Assembly: GCA_021835845.1 (NCBI GenBank) | Contig: JAKBJU010000009.1 | Location: forward strand, 37,543-101,542 | Source: Pseudomonadota bacterium | Lineage (GTDB): Bacteria; Pseudomonadota; Gammaproteobacteria; Burkholderiales; JABEVD01 | DNA length: 64,000 bases | Direction of reading: 5' to 3' | Shown here: positions 29,054 to 38,221 of the stretch, one piece after another | Layout: each line of letters starts with the position of its first letter | How positions within the stretch are numbered: the first letter of the stretch is position 1 | Made by a program: the position numbers and the translations under genes | The notes under the pieces: generated by a model | Told to the model about the DNA's origin: nothing | What the model saw: only the letters and a program-made list of their open reading frames with translations | Databases searched by the model: none

Positions 29054-30121
29054 ATGAACGATCAGAGAGCTCAGCCAGCATTGCCCAGCGTATTGAAAAA
29101 GCTTGGCGCAATGACATCGTTGCGAGACACGTACCTTGTCGAGCAAAGTCTGTTGCGTACCCTGGGTCCTCTGCTGGGCGTGCTCAATACCTCCCTGTTC
29201 AGGATTGATGTAAGGGGTAACGTGGTACGTGCACTTTACCATTCACGCAGTGTGGTGGTGGAGGATGAGCATCAAAGCATGGTCGAGAATATCAAGGAGG
29301 TCACAAACGATCAGGAAGTTCCTGCGCATATCCATCATTTGATCAGCACTGTGCAGATGTTGTCCAAGCCTTGCGGTCAGAAGGCAGAAGACGGCCTTGT
29401 CATCTGCTATCCCATTTTCGGCAAGAACGAGCAGCTCGGCTATTTCGTTTTCCAGCGAGACAGGGAGCTTACGCACGTCGAAGATGCTGTGACCCACGGC
29501 ATCCTTGAGGTATTCACCAACTATTTCGACCTTCTCGATGCGAGTCAGCGCGACCAGCTTACCGGGCTGCTCAATCGCCATTCTCTCGAATCCAATCTGG
29601 ACAGGCTATGGAACATCCTTTCCGTGAGACAGCATGCTTCTGACGTGAAGGATTCAAAGCGGGTGATTGTTCCCGAATCGTACTGGCTTTGCGTAATTGA
29701 CATTGATCACTTCAAGTCAATCAACGATACATACGGACACATGATAGGCGATGAAGTGCTGATTCTTGTGGCCCGTCAATTGCAGGCCTCATTCCGCCAA
29801 GCCGATCTACTTTACCGATATGGCGGTGAAGAGTTCATCGCGATTGTTGCAGCGAGCGATATCGTGCATGCGACGCAAATTTTCGAAAGGGCCAGGAAAA
29901 GAATCGAAAAATGCACTTTCCCTCAGGTCGGACATGTCACGTTCAGCGGCGGATTCTGCAAGGCCGACCCAACCGTCCTTCCCCATGAGGTGATCAGTCG
30001 TGCGGACTGTTCTCTGTATGCGGCCAAGAATGCCGGACGAAACCGTGTCTATTTCTACGACCAGCTTGTCAAGGAGGGTGTCCTGAAAGAGGTCAAGGCT
30101 GGTGACGTCGATCTGTTCTAG
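29054..30121 (+). CDS. GGDEF diguanylate cyclase with C-terminal GDVDLF tail
   Basis: A 355-residue protein. The N-terminal half (about 20-165) is a GAF-like region with no recognised ligand motif. The C-terminal GGDEF domain has DIDHFKSINDTYGH and active GGEEF, with an RxxD I-site (RQAD) five residues before it. I prefer ATG 29054 to the upstream GTG because of the GAG before it. The last residues GDVDLF match the tails of CheD and the two CheZ-motif receptors here, suggesting a link to the chemotaxis complex. Confidence 0.9.
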   Translation: MNDQRAQPALPSVLKKLGAMTSLRDTYLVEQSLLRTLGPLLGVLNTSLFRIDVRGNVVRALYHSRSVVVEDEHQSMVENIKEVTNDQEVPAHIHHLISTVQMLSKPCGQKAEDGLVICYPIFGKNEQLGYFVFQRDRELTHVEDAVTHGILEVFTNYFDLLDASQRDQLTGLLNRHSLESNLDRLWNILSVRQHASDVKDSKRVIVPESYWLCVIDIDHFKSINDTYGHMIGDEVLILVARQLQASFRQADLLYRYGGEEFIAIVAASDIVHATQIFERARKRIEKCTFPQVGHVTFSGGFCKADPTVLPHEVISRADCSLYAAKNAGRNRVYFYDQLVKEGVLKEVKAGDVDLF

Positions 30122-30175
30122 ATTTTTTGCCTCAAAGCGGATGCATGCCCACCCGGACATTTTGCAAGGTAAAAT

Positions 30176-32503
30176 ATGATAGAAGCACTTCGCGCCCTAG
30201 TGGTCGATCACGACAATCAGACTGCGGCATTCCATGCTGCATTGCTTGAAAATGCCGGATTTCTGGTGAACACCGCCAATTTGGCATCGGATGTCCTGCT
30301 GCTGATTCCTTCATTCGATCCGGATCTGGTCTTGATCGGCTGGCCGCTGCATGGAATGGAAGGCGGCGAACTGGTCGCCCGGATAAGGGAATGCACTGGC
30401 GGAGCCTGGGTGGGATTGCTCTTTCTGAGCGCTGATCGGAACAAGGATGCTGTTGCACAAACAATCGATATGGATGCAGCATCCGTTTTGGTGAAGCCGG
30501 TTGATCAGATTCTCTTTCCTGTCCAATGCCGCGCAATTGCGAGCAGCTCAAGGAAAACTAGGGAATCGCAGAGCCGGCTCAAGGCAATTGAGGCAGAGCA
30601 AAAATTCCAGGAACTGGTTCTCAACAATCATGCCATCGCAAGCATGGCCGACATGAGCGGCAATATCACTTACGTCAACGACAAATTCTGCGAAATCAGC
30701 GGCTATGGAAAAGAAGAGCTGATCGGAAAAAAACACAGCATCTTGAAATCGGGACAGCATCCGCCGGAATTCTACTCCGAAATGTGGAAAACCATTGCGA
30801 GTGGCAAGACATGGCAAGGGGTGATTTGCAACAGACGCAAGGATGGCAGTTTCTACTGGGTGGAGTCGACGATCACCCCATACATGGGCCCGGACGGAAA
30901 GCCCTGCAAATACATGTCCATCAGGACGGATGTCACTCACCTCAAGGATCTGGTCGACCAGGTAAGCCTTCAGGCCAACGTGTTGAGCGTGACCATGGAC
31001 GGCATCCTGATCGTGGATGCGCGACAGCCGGATTTTCCTATTGTTTATGCCAATCCCGCGTTCTCTTCCATGACCGGATTCCGCCTCAAGGAAATCCTTG
31101 GAAAAAATTGCCGTTTCCTCAATGCCGGAGACAAGGACCAGAAAGGCATCCGAATGATGCGATCAGCCATCAGCAATTGCGAAGAAACACGGGTGGTGGT
31201 GCGCAATTATCGCAAGGATGGCAGCATGTTCTGGAATGAAGTCCATCTGTCGCCCGTCTTCAATGCAGAGCGCGTGCTGACGCATTATGTTGCCATCGAG
31301 CAGGATGTGACAATGCGCATCGAATCCGAAATGGCGCTGAGAAAAGCCAAGGAAGAAGCGGATCGGGCCAATCAAGCAAAATCGACCTTCCTTTCCAGCA
31401 TGAGCCACGAATTGAGAACCCCTATGAATGCCATCCTGGGATTCGGACAGCTGATGGAATCCGATCCCGGTCTTTCAGCGATGAACAGGGACAACGTCAA
31501 GGAAATCCTCAAGGCAGGCCATCATCTTCTGGTCCTCATCAACGATGTGCTCGATCTCGCAAGAATCGAATCAGGCAAAATGTATCTCTCGCTGGAGCCG
31601 GTCGAATTGTTGCCACTGGTTGAAGAATGCATCGCTCTCGTAAGCCTCTCTGCGGCAGAGCGGAATATACTTATCGATCATGAAGGATTTTCTGATGTCG
31701 CGGTTCGGGCAGACCGCGTTCGTCTCAAGCAGGCATTGCTCAATCTTGTCTCGAATGCCTTGAAATACAACAAGAATGGAGGGATCATCAGACTGATGGC
31801 CTCGGCATCCGAATCCAGCCTGGTGCGCATGACGGTTGTTGATAGCGGGCAAGGCATATCGCCTGAACGCATGGCAGAGCTCTTTCAGCCCTTCAGCCGG
31901 CTGGGTGCCGAGCTCTCGGATATCGAGGGAACCGGAATAGGGCTAAACATTACCAAGCGCCTTGTCGAAATGATGGGAGGAAAGGTGGGCGTGCAAAGCG
32001 AAATGGGGGTGGGAAGCCGTTTCTGGATCGATCTTCCGAGAGCATTGCTGAATCAGCATTCGATGCAACTGGAATTGTTGCCCATGGAAAAGCTCGAGCA
32101 GCACGGGATCGCAACCGAGCGCACCCTGCTGTATATCGAGGATAATCCTGCCAATGTGAAACTGATGGAGCAGGCAATCGGCCACATTGGCAATGTCAGA
32201 CTCCTTGCTGCGCATACCGCAGAACTTGGCATCAAGATTGCCGAAGCGCATCGACCGGACATGATCATGCTGGACATCCACTTTCCCGGCATGGATGGCT
32301 ATCAGATGCTGGAGATCATGAAGTCCAAGGCCTGGCTGAAGAATATTCCGGTCGTTGCCATAACCGCCAATACCATGCCAGGAGATATTGAAAGAGGCAG
32401 GGCTGCAGGTTTCGATGAATATCTGACCAAGCCGATCGACATAGAAAAGATGCTGGATGTGGTTGTGCGCTTGCTGCCTCCCGATGACGGGGAGAAGGCA
32501 TGA
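30176..32503 (+). CDS. REC-PAS-LOV hybrid histidine kinase
   Basis: A 775-residue protein. The first receiver is degenerate (LIGWPLHGMEG, Gly at the acceptor). PAS (about 140-258) is followed by a LOV domain (about 265-385) with photoactive Cys312 in GKNCRFL and the flavin-contacting NYRKDGSMFWNEVHLSP. Next are HisKA (SSMSHELRTPMNAI), HATPase (GTGIGLNI) and a C-terminal receiver with IMLDIHFPGMDG and TKP. This predicts a blue-light kinase; the usual GxNCRFLQ ends in Asn here. The stop overlaps the HD-GYP gene by 4 bases. Confidence 0.9.
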   Translation: MIEALRALVVDHDNQTAAFHAALLENAGFLVNTANLASDVLLLIPSFDPDLVLIGWPLHGMEGGELVARIRECTGGAWVGLLFLSADRNKDAVAQTIDMDAASVLVKPVDQILFPVQCRAIASSSRKTRESQSRLKAIEAEQKFQELVLNNHAIASMADMSGNITYVNDKFCEISGYGKEELIGKKHSILKSGQHPPEFYSEMWKTIASGKTWQGVICNRRKDGSFYWVESTITPYMGPDGKPCKYMSIRTDVTHLKDLVDQVSLQANVLSVTMDGILIVDARQPDFPIVYANPAFSSMTGFRLKEILGKNCRFLNAGDKDQKGIRMMRSAISNCEETRVVVRNYRKDGSMFWNEVHLSPVFNAERVLTHYVAIEQDVTMRIESEMALRKAKEEADRANQAKSTFLSSMSHELRTPMNAILGFGQLMESDPGLSAMNRDNVKEILKAGHHLLVLINDVLDLARIESGKMYLSLEPVELLPLVEECIALVSLSAAERNILIDHEGFSDVAVRADRVRLKQALLNLVSNALKYNKNGGIIRLMASASESSLVRMTVVDSGQGISPERMAELFQPFSRLGAELSDIEGTGIGLNITKRLVEMMGGKVGVQSEMGVGSRFWIDLPRALLNQHSMQLELLPMEKLEQHGIATERTLLYIEDNPANVKLMEQAIGHIGNVRLLAAHTAELGIKIAEAHRPDMIMLDIHFPGMDGYQMLEIMKSKAWLKNIPVVAITANTMPGDIERGRAAGFDEYLTKPIDIEKMLDVVVRLLPPDDGEKA

Positions 32504-33582
32504 ACAAGCGGCGCGATCAGCACATCCTCGTCGTTGACGATGAAGCAGTGAATCTCAAGCTGCTGGAAAGAATGCTGGGGTTGCATGGATACACCAGCCT
32601 GTCGCTGGTCCAGGACTCAAGGAATGTGGTCGAAGCCTATCAGCGCAGGAAGCCGGACCTCATTCTCCTGGATGTGAACATGCCGTGTCTGGACGGCTAT
32701 CAGGTAATCGAGCAGCTGAAATCGCTGGATGACCCTTTGCTGCCCCCCATCATCATGCTGACGGCGCAGAATGGCAGAGAATACGTTTTCAAGGCGCTTT
32801 CGCTCGGCGCACGCGATTTCATCGCAAAGCCTTTTGACCAGACCGAATTGCTGATGAGAGTGCGCAATCTTCTGGACGCGCATCTCGCCCACAAGCTGCT
32901 TGCTGAACAGAAGGATGTTCTGGAGGCGGAGGTGAGAAGCCGCACCAGGGAGCTGTATGAGTCGCGACTCGAAATCATTCGTTTTCTTGGCCGCGCAGCC
33001 GAATACCGCGATAACGAGACAGGTCTGCACATTGTCCGCATGAGCCAGTACAGCGTTTGCCTGGGCAAGGCGGCCGGAATGGGTGAAGAGGAAGCTGAAA
33101 TGCTGCTCAACGCGAGCCCAATGCACGACATCGGCAAGATAGGGATTTCCGATCGCATTCTTCAGAAACCCGGGAAACTCGATGCGTCAGAATATCAGAT
33201 CATGAAGAAGCATGCCGAAATTGGCGCAGACATTTTATCAGGGCATCCTTCCCCACTGATGCAGATGGCAGCAACTATTGCGTTGACTCATCACGAGAAA
33301 TGGGATGGATCTGGCTATCCTCAAGGCCTCGCGGGCGAAGGGATTCCGCTGGTCGGAAGAGTGGTCGCATTGTGCGATGTTTTTGACGCATTGACTTCAA
33401 ATCGCCCATACAAGAAGGCGTGGAGCTCGGAAAATGCGCTTGGCTATATTGCCGAAAACAGCGCAAGCCATTTCGATCCCTGCCTAGTCAAAACTTTCGA
33501 AAGCATTGTTCCGGAAATATTGGCGATCAGGGAGAGGCATGCCGAGCAGAATACGCGTTCTGAAGTGAGCGAGTTGCTATGA
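32500..33582 (+). CDS. REC-HD-GYP cyclic-di-GMP phosphodiesterase (RpfG type)
   Basis: A 360-residue response regulator. The receiver has DDE, LILLDVNMPCLDG and AKPFD. The HD-GYP domain has HIVRMSQYS, the HD pair in SPMHDIGKIGI and HHEKWDGSGYPQGL. It breaks down c-di-GMP and is coupled (ATGA overlap, GGGGAG ribosome site) to the LOV hybrid kinase. Light- or redox-gated c-di-GMP hydrolysis is a reasonable inference. Confidence 0.93.
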   Translation: MNKRRDQHILVVDDEAVNLKLLERMLGLHGYTSLSLVQDSRNVVEAYQRRKPDLILLDVNMPCLDGYQVIEQLKSLDDPLLPPIIMLTAQNGREYVFKALSLGARDFIAKPFDQTELLMRVRNLLDAHLAHKLLAEQKDVLEAEVRSRTRELYESRLEIIRFLGRAAEYRDNETGLHIVRMSQYSVCLGKAAGMGEEEAEMLLNASPMHDIGKIGISDRILQKPGKLDASEYQIMKKHAEIGADILSGHPSPLMQMAATIALTHHEKWDGSGYPQGLAGEGIPLVGRVVALCDVFDALTSNRPYKKAWSSENALGYIAENSASHFDPCLVKTFESIVPEILAIRERHAEQNTRSEVSELL

Positions 33583-33609
33583 GACAATCACAACCTGGGA
33601 TTTGAAGAC

Positions 33610-34773
33610 ATGAACGGACATCCAGAAAAACGCAGTGGCCTGGTTTACGGCATCGGCCTGACTGTCTTGGTAGTACTGCTCAGATTGCTGTTTCCGCCCA
33701 TGCCCACCCTTCAGGAATGGCTGTCCTATGGGGCGCTGCTTGCCGGGTGGCTGGCGGTCTCGAGGATCGGAGGAAAAGAAACAGAGATTCGGCAGGCTGC
33801 CGTGTATGAGCCTGCCGGCCAGGCTCCCTTTCTTCATTCATTCCAGGACAAGGTCGATAACCAGCTTGAATCAGCCAAGGGGGAACTGGAGCAGGCTCAG
33901 AGGTTGCTGCTGGATGCAGTCGGCAAGCTCATCGCCAGCTTCAGCAGCCTCACGAAGCAGACCGAACTGCAGCAGGAGATTGTGGTTTCGGCCATCCGGG
34001 GGCGGCAGGGCGATGAGGACTCGATGGATTTGCATGCCTTCGTCATGAAAGCGGATTCCCTGCTTTCCTTCTTCGTGGACAACATCATCGAGAACAGCAA
34101 GACATCGATGGTGCTTGTCGACCATCTCGACAGCATCAACAAGAATGTCAGCTCGGTACGAAAATTTCTCGGAGAGATCGATGCGATTGCAAAACAGACC
34201 AATATGCTTGCGCTGAATGCAGCCATTGAGGCCGCCCGAGCCGGCGAAGCGGGAAGAGGATTTGCAGTGGTGGCGGATGAGGTTAGGGTGCTATCTTCGC
34301 GAACCGAAGAATTCAACCAGAAAATCAATCAGGTCGTACTGAAAATACACGAATCGGTATCTGTCGCCGAGAAGGATATCCATGGGATGGCTTCCAAGGA
34401 CATGAATTATGCCATTCAGGCGAAGCAGACATTCATGCAGACGATGGATGATCTCAAGGCAGTCAATGAATCCATAGAACAATCGGTCGAGCAGCTTGGG
34501 GTCATCGCCAGCAACATCGAACGGGATGTGAATGCTGCGGTGACGGGTCTGCAATTCCAAGACATGACCACCCAGCTCATCGACCACACGAAGACCCGCA
34601 TAGAGGCGATCGAAAAGTTCTTCGGCAAGGCCTGCCAGATGGAATCTGCATCGCCGTCCGAGCGCGGCAGGATGCTTGACGAAATTTCAAGCGTGCTTGT
34701 CGTCCCCGAAGGGCAGGAACAAAAGACTTCCGATCAGCCGCAGATGGAAAGCGGCGAAATAGAATTGTTTTAG
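33610..34773 (+). CDS. Second membrane-anchored receptor-like protein with CheZ-like motif
   Basis: A 387-residue paralogue of the protein at 15.0-16.2 kb. Two N-terminal hydrophobic segments (about 11-29 and 37-51), a helical stalk, a signalling tip at 196-226 ([20 protein letters not shown]), then [14 protein letters not shown] with Asp318 and Gln322 in CheZ-like D-x3-Q spacing. It ends SGEIELF. It has no ligand-binding domain. It follows the REC-HD-GYP gene by 27 bases. Phosphatase activity toward a receiver is inferred from the motif and the tail. Confidence 0.85.
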   Translation: MNGHPEKRSGLVYGIGLTVLVVLLRLLFPPMPTLQEWLSYGALLAGWLAVSRIGGKETEIRQAAVYEPAGQAPFLHSFQDKVDNQLESAKGELEQAQRLLLDAVGKLIASFSSLTKQTELQQEIVVSAIRGRQGDEDSMDLHAFVMKADSLLSFFVDNIIENSKTSMVLVDHLDSINKNVSSVRKFLGEIDAIAKQTNMLALNAAIEAARAGEAGRGFAVVADEVRVLSSRTEEFNQKINQVVLKIHESVSVAEKDIHGMASKDMNYAIQAKQTFMQTMDDLKAVNESIEQSVEQLGVIASNIERDVNAAVTGLQFQDMTTQLIDHTKTRIEAIEKFFGKACQMESASPSERGRMLDEISSVLVVPEGQEQKTSDQPQMESGEIELF

Positions 34774-34874
34774 GTTTTTCCCGGCGCACCTGGAGCCGTC
34801 CGGAAGCAGGGTTGCATCGCGGCGCATGCATCCCCTGGCCAGGCAGTTTCGCGAAGCATTCAATGGAGATGAAG

Positions 34875-35180
34875 ATGGAAATTAGAACCAAATCAGCGGA
34901 TGGCGTTGCATCCATCATTCTTGGAGGGAGATTCGATTTCAACGAGAATCGCGAATTCAAGACGGCCTACGAACCGTTCCTTTCGCAAAGGGAGGTCAGA
35001 ATCTTCGAAATCGCTTTTGGCAATGTTGAATTCATCGACAGTTCGGCTTTGGGCATGCTGCTTGTATTGCGAGATAAGGCTCAAGCGGCGAGCAAATCAG
35101 TCAAGCTCGTGCAGACTCGCGATCTGATCAGGCAGGTTCTTGAAATTGCCCATTTCGAACGCTTCTTCGAGATAACCTGA
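34875..35180 (+). CDS. STAS-domain anti-sigma-factor antagonist
   Basis: A 101-residue STAS protein. GGRFDFNENREF forms the first strands, and FIDSSALGML carries the regulatory serine (Ser56 or Ser57). The start at 34875 has GGAG 6 bases upstream. It lies 2 bases before the REC-PP2C-HATPase gene, as in HsbA/HsbR-type or RsbV/RsbU-type partner switches. It probably swaps between phosphorylated and free forms, binding an anti-sigma kinase or a diguanylate cyclase when free. Confidence 0.92.
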   Translation: MEIRTKSADGVASIILGGRFDFNENREFKTAYEPFLSQREVRIFEIAFGNVEFIDSSALGMLLVLRDKAQAASKSVKLVQTRDLIRQVLEIAHFERFFEIT

Positions 35181-35182
35181 AG

Positions 35183-36871
35183 ATGTCCCTGAAAATCCTT
35201 GTCGTCGACGATGTGCAGGTTAACAGAACCATTCTGAGCCGCTTCTTCGATAAGCTGGGTCACAAGGTGATTGAGGCTGGAAATGGCCAGGATGCTGTCG
35301 ACATGTTCCTGTCCGAATCACCCGACATCGTGATCATGGATGTGATGATGCCTGTCATGGATGGTTATGAAGCCACAAAGCGCATCAAGTCGATTTGCGG
35401 AGACAAGTGGGTTCCTGTTGTCTTTCTTACCGCGCTCAATGAAATGGATCATTTTCTCAAGGGGCTCGATATCGGCGGCGACGATTTCATATCCAAGCCG
35501 TTCAATTTCGAGATACTTGCAGCAAAGATCAAGGTGCTCGAAAGGACGATAGAACTGCAAAGGGAGCTCATCGAAAAGAGCGACATTCTCAGAATGATGA
35601 ACGCCAAGTCGGAAGGCGAATTGCTGCTTGGCAAGGATGTCCTGGACAGGTTGATTGGTCGGGAAAGGAATCAAAGCGGCGTGACCTCTTGGATTTCTCC
35701 GCTCAATCTGTTCAGCGGAGATATTGTGTTGTCGGCAAAATCGCCTGACGGAACCCTGCATGTCCTTCAAGCCGATAGTGCAGGACATGGCCTTTCTGCC
35801 GCACTGGCCATCGTGCCAGCCATAGAACTCTTCTATTCCATGACGACAAAGGGTTTCGGACTTGGCGCGATCACGAGGGAGCTGAACAGGAAAATCAAGA
35901 GGCTGATGCCGCTAGGCTATTTCATGACGGCCACCCTGCTTTCTGTAGATTACCAGGATGGAATCGTCACTGCCTGGAATGGCGGAAATCATCCCTCGCT
36001 AATGATTGATGGGGATGGCAACATTCTGAAAGCATTTGAATCGAAGCATCCGCCCCTTGGCATCCTTTCTGATCAGGAATTCAGTGCGAAAATCGAAACC
36101 GGGTATCTGAACGAAATGCAAGGCGACTGTCGGATTTATCTGTATTCCGATGGGATTGTTGATGCCGAAGGCGATCGAGGCCGCTTCGGTCAAGACAAGG
36201 TGATCCATACCCTGTGCAAAAGCTCCCCGGCTGCCCGACTTGAAAATGTGCGCGCCGCCCTCGACAACCATATTGCAGGCCATCCTAGGGTCGATGACAT
36301 GTCGATCGTGGAAATCGATTGCGTTGCCGATCACTTGCCGGTTGATCCGAGAAAGGAAGAAAAAGGGCTGAACCAGGACAATGCACGCTGGCATTTCGAC
36401 GTGACGATTTCGGCCGAGCATCTCAAGACCCTCGATTTGACTCCGGTGATCATGAACATCGTCAATTCACTCGGATTGGACGCACGATACAATAGCCATC
36501 TTTTCCTGATCTTGTCGGAACTGGTCAACAACGCGATCGATCATGGGCTGCTTGCCTTGAATTCAGAAGAAAAGCATCATCCGCTCGGCATGGAAAGATA
36601 CTTCGAAAAGCGCGCAAAGCACCTCATGAATATTGTGCAAGGGGAAATCGAAATCGGCATCGCCAACGTCATCCATGAAGACCGGAACTGCCTGAGAATA
36701 GCAATCAGGGATACCGGTGTTGGCTTCGATCTTTCCCGACTGAAGGACATTGAGCAGAACGAAGCGAAACATGGAAGAGGAATTCCTCTGGTCAGGTCGC
36801 TCTGCCTCTCCCTTGACTACCTCGGCAGCGGGAACGAAGCGATTGCCTATTATCCCTTGTCAGAAGCTTGA
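35183..36871 (+). CDS. Response regulator with PP2C phosphatase and HATPase serine-kinase domains
   Basis: A 562-residue protein. Receiver with Asp53 in IVIMDVMMPVMDG and SKPFNFE; SpoIIE-type PP2C phosphatase (about 165-390) with ADSAGHGLSAAL, WNGGNHPS and LYSDGIVDAEG; C-terminal HATPase_c_2 anti-sigma kinase with LSELVNNAIDHGL and DTGVGFDL. The same order is known in Pseudomonas HsbR. The phosphatase would activate and the kinase inactivate the adjacent STAS protein. No partner sigma factor is visible, so the downstream target may be elsewhere or may be c-di-GMP synthesis. Confidence 0.93.
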   Translation: MSLKILVVDDVQVNRTILSRFFDKLGHKVIEAGNGQDAVDMFLSESPDIVIMDVMMPVMDGYEATKRIKSICGDKWVPVVFLTALNEMDHFLKGLDIGGDDFISKPFNFEILAAKIKVLERTIELQRELIEKSDILRMMNAKSEGELLLGKDVLDRLIGRERNQSGVTSWISPLNLFSGDIVLSAKSPDGTLHVLQADSAGHGLSAALAIVPAIELFYSMTTKGFGLGAITRELNRKIKRLMPLGYFMTATLLSVDYQDGIVTAWNGGNHPSLMIDGDGNILKAFESKHPPLGILSDQEFSAKIETGYLNEMQGDCRIYLYSDGIVDAEGDRGRFGQDKVIHTLCKSSPAARLENVRAALDNHIAGHPRVDDMSIVEIDCVADHLPVDPRKEEKGLNQDNARWHFDVTISAEHLKTLDLTPVIMNIVNSLGLDARYNSHLFLILSELVNNAIDHGLLALNSEEKHHPLGMERYFEKRAKHLMNIVQGEIEIGIANVIHEDRNCLRIAIRDTGVGFDLSRLKDIEQNEAKHGRGIPLVRSLCLSLDYLGSGNEAIAYYPLSEA

Positions 36872-37033
36872 ATGGCGGATAGTGCGCAAGATTGCCCTCC
36901 CAGCCTGATTGCACATTCGATCCGCTTCGGAATTGGGTCGTCAAATTATTGTATGCGCATTCAAATAAATTTATACTAATCAGAATTATTTCAATTCTTG
37001 CAATGCGAGCCGGGCCACTCCGAAAAGGATGAT

Positions 37034-38221
37034 ATGAATACCTTGGCATCACTCGTTTCTGCTGCTGGATTTCCCGTTTTCCTGTTTGCGCTGTTCGGGA
37101 CGGCTGAGTCTGCATGGGCAGAAAAGGTGACTCAGGAGCAGAGGCAGAAGTTTCGCAACATCTTCTTCGTGCTGTTCGGCGAAATCGCCGTGATTTTTCA
37201 TTTGAACACTTCGGTCGGAGTCAATCTCGACATCAGAGGAAGCGCAATTGCGATCAGCCTGTTGTTCGGGGGAACCGGAGTTGGCCTGATGACGACTTTG
37301 GTTGAAGGGCTGACGCGATACTTCTGGGAAGGAGACGGCAATTGGGTTGAGGAGCTGCGCATCGTCTCGGATTTCCTCGCGGCCTATCTTGTGCTGATGG
37401 TTTTCTTCAGGAAGCAGCCGGCCAATTTGATGAAGATTTCCGCAGCAGGTCTGGCCGTCGGAATGTCGGAATCGCTCACCCTCCTCCTCATCGCTTCCTT
37501 TCCAGTCGCGCTTGAAACATTGAAGCATTATGGGCTTGAACTGTTTTCGTTCAATGTCCTTGCCACCATGATGTTTGGCGGATTGCTCCATCAGCAGGAT
37601 GCCAGGCTGGCCTCCGGCCGCTTGCTGGTCGGACTGAACAGGCGGTTGAAGCAGCAATTCGAACAGTCTATTGATTCTCTGGGTTCTGCAATATTGCACC
37701 GCGACCCAAGCACAGCCAACCATCAGCGCCGGGTAGGGGATATTGCTGCAGCCATCGCCAGGGAAATGAACCTGGACGAGAGCCAGCAGGAATGCCTGAG
37801 AATTGCCGGATTGCTGCATGACATCGGCCAGATCGAAATTCCGACAGAAATTCTCAACCGGGCCAGGGCGTTGACCGTCGAGGAATTCGAGCTGATCAAG
37901 TCACATGCCGAGTCCGGCGTGGAAATTCTGAAGGGAATCGATTTCAGCTGCGATGTCAGCGAAATCGTCCATCAGCATCACGAGAACATCGATGGCAGTG
38001 GATATCCCCGGGGCTTGCGAGACGAGGAAATACTGCTGGGTGCGCGGATCATACGCGTGGCCGATTCTCTCGAGGCCATGCTTTCACATCGGCCTTTCAG
38101 GCAGGCTCATGACGTCCAGTATGCGCTCGGTGAACTGGAGAACGGATCGGGCAACAAATATGACGCTGAGGTTGTCCAGGCATGCAGGAGGCTGATCTTG
38201 AACCGGGTGATTTCGCTATGA
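37034..38221 (+). CDS. Membrane HD-GYP phosphodiesterase with LytS-like 5TM domain
   Basis: A 395-residue protein from ATG 37034 (AAGGATGAT ahead). The N-terminal 200 residues contain about five hydrophobic helices with DIRGSAIAISLLFGGTGVGL, a signature of 5TMR_LYT sensor domains. The C-terminal HD-GYP has HDIGQIEIP and HHENIDGSGYPRGL. The membrane signal is unknown. Its stop overlaps the next gene's ATG (ATGA). Confidence 0.9.
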   Translation: MNTLASLVSAAGFPVFLFALFGTAESAWAEKVTQEQRQKFRNIFFVLFGEIAVIFHLNTSVGVNLDIRGSAIAISLLFGGTGVGLMTTLVEGLTRYFWEGDGNWVEELRIVSDFLAAYLVLMVFFRKQPANLMKISAAGLAVGMSESLTLLLIASFPVALETLKHYGLELFSFNVLATMMFGGLLHQQDARLASGRLLVGLNRRLKQQFEQSIDSLGSAILHRDPSTANHQRRVGDIAAAIAREMNLDESQQECLRIAGLLHDIGQIEIPTEILNRARALTVEEFELIKSHAESGVEILKGIDFSCDVSEIVHQHHENIDGSGYPRGLRDEEILLGARIIRVADSLEAMLSHRPFRQAHDVQYALGELENGSGNKYDAEVVQACRRLILNRVISL

